A DNA stretch of 64,000 nt. It comes from Leuctra nigra (Eukaryota > Arthropoda > Insecta > Plecoptera > Leuctridae). The DNA is taken from positions 14,883,073 to 14,947,072 of the forward strand of contig OW203767.1 of NCBI GenBank assembly GCA_934045905.1. Reading direction: 5' to 3'. The translations under genes and the position numbers were made by a program. This document shows positions 56,316 to 64,000 of the stretch, one piece after another. Positions within the stretch are counted from its first letter, which is position 1. Every line of letters starts with the position of its first letter. Below the pieces are notes generated by a model. The model was not told where the DNA came from. It ran no database searches and saw nothing but the letters and a program-made list of their open reading frames with translations.

Positions 56316-57633
56316 CAATATCACTCAAGACATTTCTGCTTTTGTTTGCGTTTGCAGTGCGTATTGGCGGATCCCTAAGTGAACACAAAATGACGATGCG
56401 TAGAGAAGTGGAAACATAGAAGGGTTGGAAGATTAGTTTGGAGAGTAGTTGAGGTATCTATTGTTATTACTGTGGTTTCAATCTTGGATGAATGTACAAG
56501 CTGCTTATGTCAAATTATACAAGATATGAACAGACATCATGGTGAATGATGTGTTACGTAGCACGAAATATTGAGTGTTGACAGGATATGACCAAAAATC
56601 TGACAATCTCATAATAAAATAATTCTTATTTCCATTCTTATGTCTCGAACAAGAATTTTTCCGTCCTCCTTGATTTTTTAAAATAATTCATTTATTCGAT
56701 CCCTGCGAAATTTCTTTGGATAAGGGTTTACAAATAACAACAAACAAAAACAATTTGAAGATTACATCTTCAAACGACTGAATATGAAATAATAATGTTT
56801 CCATGACATCAATATTGTCAAATATTCCAGAGAAATCACAGACCTTCTTCAGACTATCTTGAGACGTTTCCGCTTTCTGCAGTTTTGTAAATTCAGCCAG
56901 AGATAAATTATGTCTAGATATGTACATACCCTACAGTATACTCGTTAAAACGGCTCTTCGATGACAAAAAAGGAAAATATCTTAAGATGACGAAACCTGT
57001 TGAACCAATTTATTTCCTCTAACAAAATAGACTAAGGCGAGTTTCCCAGACTATGTCGTGAATAAGGCACTCGAGGCAATTGCTCTTCCACTCTTTCCCC
57101 TACTCCCGCTACTAAAACCTGCCCCTTGCTAATGAATTTCTTTGAAGGATTCGTGTGTTTCTCATCTCGTTGTTGTAAACACTTAGACTCTAATCCGCCG
57201 TTACGACGCGTTGCATATTCCACGACACACTGCCATCTCGAAGCGAGATTAGAAACTAAGATGGTGAGCCACTTTCGTTATTAGAACTGTCACGTTGAAA
57301 ATACTTAGTTTAATTAATTATTTGAATGTGACGTAGAAATATTTTATGTATTGATGTACGGTTTTAGAATAATTATCAGTATGAGACTGGAATTTTAATG
57401 TTGTCATATGAGACTATTAACTTTATTGGAATTATGTTAAAGTGAGGAAGAAAAAAATCCATCAGTGTATTATAATGTTTTCACAAAATTGTAATCTTAC
57501 ACATTTTTTTAGAATTTAATAACCGATACATATTTTCGAAAATAACTGTCTCATAGTTCTACAACCAATACTGTCAGAACTGGTTTTACACCTCTGATCT
57601 GTTAAGTCTGATCTGTCTGTGGGAATTACCTAC
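56316..57633. other. AT-rich stretch, nothing firmly recognised
   Basis: A hydrophilic 63-codon minus frame (57032-57223) lacks an ATG and splice support. The rest shows only chance frames. Confidence 0.35.
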
Positions 57634-57863
57634 CTTCGAGCATATCCAAATATTTATACTCAAAGGGAATTACATATTTTGGATTAAGATTTATTATACC
57701 GTGTAGCGTCAATGCAAAATAATATTTATCTTCCTTATTCTCAATAATTGAATAAAGGCAATGATGCATAATCGACGCTTTGTGATAGTTATACACCTTG
57801 AATTCCCGAATTAATATTACTCGACACAAAGTATCAACTCTTATTCTCCCTTCTATAGTTAGA
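57634..57863 (-). CDS. Candidate 230-nt internal exon, unrecognised product
   Basis: On the minus strand an acceptor (TTATTGTTAATTCAG) precedes 57863 and a donor (CGAAG followed by GTAGGT) follows 57634. One frame is open across the whole interval (phase 1 at each side), with segments such as VDTLCRVILIREFKVYNYHK and LNPKYVIPFEYKYLDMLEG. It reads like a globular protein, but it is rich in Ile, Tyr, Asn and Lys, as any AT-rich frame would be. The polypyrimidine tract is modest. No family recognised. Confidence 0.22.
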
Positions 57864-58186
57864 CTGAATTAACAATAATGACAAGACAATGGAAGTATGC
57901 CTGTCTAATTGCATACATCCCGATTCCCGATGAAGCCTAAACAATAGTTGATAAAGTTTTCAACACGATATTTCGCTCTGGACTGTACGTTATTAATACA
58001 CAGCGTCCTTTGTACCCTTGTCACGTGACGTCTGTAATGTAATCAGCAGTGGTGTGTACAGCTCTATTCATAAGTATTCGTCGAGGAGATGAACGATTTG
58101 AAGCCTCGATACACGGGAAGGAGTTTGATTGATTGTGCAAGGGATTAATTTCCAACAGGCAAATCTCATGTCTCTTCTGACACAAT
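57864..58186. other. No gene seen
   Basis: No supportable feature. Confidence 0.4.
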
Positions 58187-58285
58187 GGGAGACAAGATGG
58201 CGTCTGCATTGTGTCTTGTGGGAGACAAGATGGCGTATGTAACGTGTCTTGTGGGAGACAAGATGGCGTCAGTAATGTGTCTTGT
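58187..58285 (+). repeat. Three 33-bp tandem units each with a YY1-type motif
   Basis: GGGAGACAAGATGGCGT begins at 58187, 58220 and 58253. Each unit contains AAGATGGCG, a strong YY1-type match, followed by a variable TGTCTT-ending half. Because 33 is divisible by three, the units translate as GDKMASxxCLV repeats in a 78-codon frame. I treat this as a minisatellite. Confidence 0.9.
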
Positions 58286-59836
58286 GAGCAGCGGAATAGA
58301 TGAATCGGTTTGGATCACAGTTCATTTGATTAGCTCCTCCCCCCTTGATCATCTCTACTGCCTGACGGTTCATGACCTTAGTACTAAATATTATATTATA
58401 AATATTGAAAAAATTCCATAATTGTGGGTTAATATTTTATCAAAATACGACCAAAATGTTATATTTCCAGTACATAATGTTGTTCCGTGTTATTACTTTT
58501 TAAAACGCAGTAAGTTTGTTTATAGTTAATAACACAATTTAAAGACTTTACTTTTTTTTTTTTTACAAAAACCTTCATCAGTTATTACTTAAAAACTAGT
58601 TGTATTGTATACAACTTACAATAGTAACAATAGTTGTATTGTATTAGTGCTATAATGATGAAACTCGGTATTATGCAAATGGTAGATAAGTAATATTAAA
58701 TAATATCAAATATTCTTAAAAATTTGAATGCTAAACATTCAAGCAACGATCTTTTATTTATTTGAGATAAATAGAAACTAAATATAAATATAAATATTCG
58801 ATTCTTGCTTCTCTCGATATTTGTTTCTTTACCAATTAAATATTAAAATTACGATTGTATCGTATCGTGAAATATTGATGTTGATTTAACAATTAAATGT
58901 CAAACCTCATTCCATTGTCAAGTTATAATATGTAAACATTAATTGGCTTTATTTATTCGGGCCATACCATTGAGCTGAAATGAAATTAATATTTTACAAT
59001 ATTATGCATTGTTTTTGGCTCATTCATTATGAAAAGTATTAAAGAGACACGGTTGTATCCAAATATGTCATTCCGTTTCTCGGTATGATTGACAATAATA
59101 ATTAACTAATATTGAAAATGTAAACTCTTGTCAAGTGTCATTTTATCACTGAACTTAAATTCGCTTAAACTGTGAAAATATTACACGCCTACAAAAGTGA
59201 TAAATTTATGTGTCTACAAAGTCCACTATTCCAACAAACCAAAATGATGCCCAGATATTCCATCTCACGGGTCGCAGAACCTTCATGAATTTAAAATTTG
59301 GTTTAATAAAAAATTCACTCTTCTAATGAAATAATGTAAAATATACCTACGCAAAGCTTTATTTTGTCCTGTTGTGATTCAACCTAAGGCGAAATGTAAA
59401 ACACATAGACATTAAAATGCGAATAATTGGAAAAATTGATTTTTGTATACAACATTTGGTTTTTACCGTGTTGTGCTGACTGCCTAAGGCTTGATTCTAT
59501 GTTTTGATTCAATTTCCATGATTTAGGTGGTCTTGTTACTCAGTCTGTGAGACCTTGGAGTTGAGCCCGTGTTTCTTTTGCGCATGACTAATAGGGTCAC
59601 TGAAGGAACGTTCAGTTAAAACTAATACCTATTTTAGATTATTATTATTTATTGCAATTAACCTGCAACAAGAGCGCCCTCTTCAAGTATAAAATATTAA
59701 GTGTAAATGAAAGCAGAGAGTGGCGAGTGCGTCCTCATTCGCTACAGCTTACTTGCCTCGCTGCTCAATACATAATTTATCTTGTGTTTTAGATAGTGTG
59801 TCTACTATAATTTTTAATCATTTGGATAATAAACAG
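58286..59836. other. AT-rich stretch, nothing recognised
   Basis: A donor-like CGCA followed by GTAAGT lies at about 58509. No supportable exon. Confidence 0.4.
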
Positions 59837-60600
59837 TTTTTTTTTAAATACATTTTTATTTAATATAAATTAAATACATTTAAACGTAGCCCCGCTAAAC
59901 CAACAATGGCTTGTCGGCAGGGCTACAAAATTCAATTATTACAAAATACAATAGAAATAAAAAACACTCTCCGATCATCACACTCGTGACTGTTCAAAGT
60001 AATACACACAATTCAAAGTAATTAAGTAAATACACAAACAATATATAATTTTAATTACACAAAAGAGAGAAAAAAAACATAAAAAGGCGCATCTGACTCC
60101 ACAGAATTGAAACCAGTTAATAATTAATCCAAAATTTTCTACAACCCATTTTTTATTATTGTTTTAACATTCAGTTTTAAGATTCAGTTGGAAAGTAACA
60201 ATTGTTATGTTTTTGAAAAATGCAAGCAATTTATCATAAAATAAATTTTAAAATTCGCCTCCTGTTATAAAATGAGGCAAAAAATTGTTGAGTAGGGGAA
60301 AGTATCAAGTATTTTATAATTGAGATTATATAAATATTGTCGGCAAGTGACAGCTTTCAAAACTCTAATTTTATTATTTCCAGTTACTTTATCAAGTAAC
60401 AAATCTGCGTATATCTACCTCCAATTTTTGCTTTCATATCTCTCAACTTGCCTAAAACCCAGTCATCAAATATAATAACAATCTGTTGCAAATCCCTTTC
60501 CATCTCTTAACATACACACAACCCCCTCCCATGATACACGAGTCTGTAACATAATACGAACTCGCCAAGCCCGAGGCTTCGCGTTTTCAACCCGTGTTTA
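59837..60600 (-). mobile_element. Minus-strand 3' end with poly(A), retroelement or 3' UTR
   Basis: Read on the minus strand, an AATAAA signal (complement of 59855-59860) is followed about 10 bases later by nine A (complement of 59837-59845). Upstream is the structured hairpin at 59886-59926 and several hundred AT-rich bases without a coding frame. A genomic poly(A) after a signal fits a retroposed 3' end. A genuine host 3' UTR ending beside an A run is the alternative. The extent beyond about 60100 is a guess. Confidence 0.35.
59886..59926 (-). ncRNA. 41-nt strand-specific RNA hairpin
   Basis: Minus strand: GTAGCCCTG pairs with CGGGGCTAC (9 bp), then CCGACAA pairs with TTGTTGG (7 bp) around loop GCCA, with a 5-nt bulge (TTTAG) on the 3' side. 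The two non-Watson-Crick positions are G-U pairs in minus-strand RNA but C-A mismatches in plus-strand RNA. This points to a structure that acts in the minus-strand transcript. Confidence 0.6.
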
Positions 60601-61530
60601 TTGCAAGCTCATTGGTTGTTCTGTGCTGATGACGCGCTACCGAAAACCAGAATGTTTCAGCGTGTAATTAACATGAACCACATGCACGTCCAACCATCCA
60701 AACATTCTGCCAGCATTGCCATAGAGACGGACATTTTTATTCACCCAACAAGAGCTCAAATCACATTTACAAAAAGTTATTTTAACAAGTGCTGGTGCAC
60801 AGAATTTTGAATATATAAAATTATGTTTTAATATCAAACTGAATATGAGTCCATAACTAATTGATTGCATCACTATAACTTGATGTTATTTTAACGACCC
60901 AATTTGATAGATATGATAATATGGTGCATTGAAATACTAATTGAATGGGACGTTTCATTGATGTAATAATATGAAAACAGAATTGAAATAGATTAAATAA
61001 ATATATGTACCTATATGATTTATGCAAATTTCATTGGTTGCTCGCCAATTAAAGGAAACTAAATACGAATGCTGACTTCAATTTTAATTAAAATTTTTAA
61101 TAATTTAAAATATGTCCGATCCAGTTTCTAATTACAAGTTTTATTTGTGAGAATTATTAAAATTCATATTTCATTTTAAAAGCCACAAGTAATTTCATAT
61201 ATTTACTCTATTTATTTTATTAATTGTTTGTACAGGACATACAAATTGAGAAGATACAGAATAAAAATCTATTATTTTAAATTGTTGATTTATATAATCC
61301 ACATTTAATGCCGTGTTAGTGGTTTGTGAGTCATTAGAGCATTTTGTAGCATTCGATTAACATTGATTCAGTAGAATGTATGGCGCTAGAGCACAACAAA
61401 TACTGAAAGTGCTTAGGAGTATCTGTGTTGTTATTCCAAACGTCATTTCAGTTTGTACTGCATGCTAAAATAATTTATCAAAATCAATTAAATTGTTTTC
61501 TATCGGAAACCAAACAAGGCCGAATCTTTA
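60601..61530. other. No gene seen
   Basis: Two opposite overlapping frames (60601-60810 and 60637-60873) shadow each other. Neither has a known domain. Confidence 0.35.
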
Positions 61531-63508
61531 TAGTGAGGGCTGTTAGCACATCATATTGGCAGAATAGTGCAAAATGTGATAGAAATTTTTCCTTTGGCAG
61601 TTTTATAGGAAATTTTCCGCTCTTTCATAATTTTGAGATCCTCAAAAAATCGGACGGCCATTTTGGGCCCCAGGGCTGTCCAAAGTGCCAAAAAATTTGT
61701 ATTTCAGTGAAATTATAAAACTTTTGTTATTTTATTGTTCTTGTATAATAAACCATGTTTCAGGAAGGTACGATAAAAAAATAAAAATTCTAAGCCTAAC
61801 CAAAGTTGTATTTAATCAAGAAATTAAAGATGTCGGCGGGTACGCTCTAAAATGACCGTCATTTTCAGGGAATTTGTGTTTCAAGGTTGCAATTGCTTAT
61901 GTAGGTTCAAATTATGGACCTTTATCTTAAAAATCGATGGGTCACGAAATTTACCCTTTGAGGGGTGGGGGGTGGAGACCTAAAGGTTTCGATATCTGTA
62001 CAATAGCCCACACTAGCTAGATAAAAATGGTTCCATGCACATATTAAAACAAATATGCTTTCTTAAAAAAAAAATACGAGAACTCAAAATTAGGTCGCCA
62101 TCTTGGATAAAAAGTGTTTCTTTTTCTTTTTTCGTAAATTTAAGTACGTTTTGCATGCAATATGAAAAAGTTTTTTTGACATAAAATATAGCCCTAATAA
62201 TAGTTAAGATATTTGTAATTTACATATTCTCTGTATCTCCAACCGTTCTCCCTAAAACTTCATTTCCGTGTGTTCGTAAATCCATCCAAACTATAATCTG
62301 AAAAATCCAGATGGAATCCATCCAAAACTATAAAAATGACGTCGATTTAGGTACAACAAACATCCAAGTTTCCGCTGGACAGAAGAAAAAGGCGGCCATT
62401 TTAAATATGACTTTGATTCCGTTGTCTGAAAATTGTATGTAATATTAATATCTACTGCCTTTCCAAATAAAAAAACACCACTAATAGGTTAGACATAGTC
62501 GTTTACCTTTAATTTTTTCTGCCAAAGTGCTGTATACTCTGTGTAAAATAATAATATTAGTGAATTTAGTCCCCATCATTACCAATGGCGCCATTTTAAT
62601 TTTGAATCCATCCAAGAAAGCAGCTGGATGAGGTGCTGCTAGAAGCTCGGCACGGCACGGAAACGGATTGATGACGTATTAGGCCACGCCCACTAATCCA
62701 ATGTATTTAAGTACAACTTTTTGACTTGGATGGATTCCATCCTTCCATCCAGATGGATTTACGAACACACGGTTTGTGTGTTGATAAAACGTCCCAAGAT
62801 AGGGATTTTAACATGTAATTTTAGTTCAGGAGGCGGTGACTCGATACCTTTGCAGTGAACAAGGGATGAACAAAGTAGCCAATTTATCATAATTTTTCAA
62901 CTGCTGTGCGCAAAATAACGAAATATAAACGAGTCTCATCCAAGATGGCGGCATAGTTTTAAGATCTCGTGATTTTTTTCGAACAGAGCACAGTTTTATT
63001 AGTGTGTGCAAGAAATTATTAGTCCCTATCTACTGTCGTTTATTTTACAGATATCGAAACGTTTGGGTCTCCACCCCCCACCCCCCAAAAGGTTAATTTC
63101 GTGATCCATCGATTTTTAAGTTAAATGTCCATAATATGAACCTACATAATCAACTGCAACCTTGAAACCCGAATTCCCTGAAAATGGCAGTCATTTTAGA
63201 GCATACCCGCCGACATCTTTAATTTCTTGATTAAACACAACTTTGGTTAGTCTTAGAATTTTAATTTTTATATCGTACCTTCCTGACACATTGTTTATTA
63301 TACTTGAACAATAAATTGATAAAAGTTTTATAATTTCACTGAAATACAAATGTTTTAGCACTTTGGACAGCCCTGGAGCCCAAAATGGCCGTCCGATTTT
63401 TTGAGGATATCGAAATTATGAATGAGCGGAAAATTTCCTATACAACTGCCAAAGGAAAAATTTCTATCACATTTTGCACTATTTTTGTGCTTACAGCCCT
63501 CACTATTA
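61528..63508. mobile_element. 1,975-bp foldback element with TTA duplications
   Basis: The body is 61531-63505. Both ends read TAGTGAGGGCTGT-AGCAC inward, and TTA flanks both sides (61528-61530 and 63506-63508), fitting a PIF/Harbinger-type target. The arms pair closely over about 480 bp (61531-62010 against 63045-63505), and more weakly to about 62260 and 62773 through the shared CGCCATCTTGGAT block. Arm identity is about 85-90% in the outer part. No transposase frame remains. A 507-bp second element sits in the spacer. Confidence 0.85.
62266..62772. mobile_element. 507-bp MITE nested in the foldback spacer
   Basis: CCGTGTGTTCGTAAATCCAT at the left end is exactly matched by the inverse of the right end. 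A second inverted block, TGGATGGAATCCATCC-like, follows inside each end. TTT lies on both sides, a possible 3-bp duplication. Its insertion near the middle of the larger foldback separates the two arms. No coding capacity. Confidence 0.82.
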
Positions 63509-63570
63509 AGATGTGTAATACGAAGTCATTTGGACCGCTCAGAAGCCAGAAGGTACTTTGCACAAAACGG

Positions 63571-63722
63571 ATTGGCTGCTGGTCAGGTTCCTTGACAATC
63601 ATTATTATCAATGAAATCAGAGCTCACCTACTAGAGTTAGATGAAGCATTAGCACAGGCTTCATGGAATGATGCCATCAAACCTTTATCAGACAATCATT
63701 TTCTTTCAAAGTACCGTTTATT
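63571..63722 (+). repeat. 150-bp dispersed repeat, copy 2
   Basis: This is the partner of 53240-53388 (inverse orientation). It lies within the 141-codon plus frame at 63385-63810, which starts inside the right arm of the foldback and runs through this repeat. That frame (segments IINEIRAHLLELDEALAQ and VRAVKLEKQYLTPIQYF) is a mosaic of two repeats and is not broken, but the homologous copy at 53 kb has frame-breaking indels, so I do not call a gene. Confidence 0.75.
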
Positions 63723-64000
63723 ATTTGTTCGAGTTTACGTACGTGCAGTGAAGTTGGAGAAACAATACTTAACTCCTATTCAATATTTTAATGAAGCGAA
63801 TAAAATGTGAAGAGGTTTATCTTTAAATAATGTAAAATTGCAAAGGGGATTCGGTTTTTACGAGATCATAAATGCAAATCCACATACCACGTTTGAGTTC
63901 ATTTGCTGACTACTTCAAGTCAGGTAGCTTTAGAAATTTCTCTCAATAAGTTTTCTTCTAATTTCTTTTCGCTCAGAATCGAATTAGTTTTCCTCCGCCT
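63723..64000. other. No gene seen
   Basis: The tail of the mosaic frame ends at 63810. Nothing recognised after it. Confidence 0.4.

Noticed and set aside
56186..56419. Hydrophobic Ser/Leu/Pro frame resembling a membrane protein
   Set aside because: Its core is the translation of the CTCCT microsatellite.
63385..63810. 141-codon plus frame as a real gene
   Set aside because: It joins the right arm of a foldback element to a dispersed repeat whose other copy has frame-breaking indels.

Overview
The window looks like AT-rich nuclear DNA of an animal, most likely an insect or other arthropod. There are no operons, ribosome-binding sites or long bacterial-type reading frames. Instead there are spliceosome-type junction signals, tRNA-derived repeat relics, microsatellites and many small inverted-repeat transposon remnants, all in roughly two-thirds A+T sequence. 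I cannot assign a species. A 200-base run of N (6352-6551) marks an assembly gap.

I recognise no complete protein-coding gene. In sequence this AT-rich, frames of 60-90 codons arise by chance about as often as seen here, so I list only a few candidate exons where an open frame coincides with plausible splice signals: 8707-9065 (+), 10402-10624 (-), 17770-18056 (+), 36686-36782 (+), 37997-38254 (-) and 57634-57863 (-). There is also one candidate TATA promoter with a first exon (30604-30825, +). None matches a family I know. The window is best read as intergenic or intronic DNA.

Most of the supportable structure is repetitive. From left to right: a dispersed repeat (405-970; second copy 42320-43045); a 116-bp tandem duplication (4978-5208); two adjacent RNA-type hairpins, one like a histone mRNA stem-loop (7109-7159); a 420-bp TA-flanked MITE carrying CRE-like, X-box and E2F motifs (8097-8516); a hAT MITE with an 8-bp target duplication (9149-9521); foldbacks at 18217-18517 and 20106-20647; a 30-bp minisatellite with a 300-bp higher-order unit (24797-26164); foldbacks at 28808-29078, 35761-35964 and 43084-43283; PIF/Harbinger-like MITEs at 27.8, 40.4 and 49.4 kb; a Helitron-like block (44076-45588) with five exact 118-bp repeats, each holding a composite ETS-CRE motif; a 1.27-kb element with 197-bp inverted ends enclosing a decayed tRNA (45742-47016); a minus-strand retroelement-type 3' end with a strand-specific hairpin (59837-59926); and a 1,975-bp foldback with a second 507-bp element nested in its spacer (61531-63505).

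The second theme is regulatory-type motifs carried by repeats: RFX X-boxes in MITEs, ETS-CRE plus YY1/PHO-type sites in the 118-bp array, and three YY1-type motifs in a 33-bp repeat. The third is a set of recurring G-tract and GCGTC-rich patches in the AT-rich background. Whether any of these is functional cannot be told from sequence alone.
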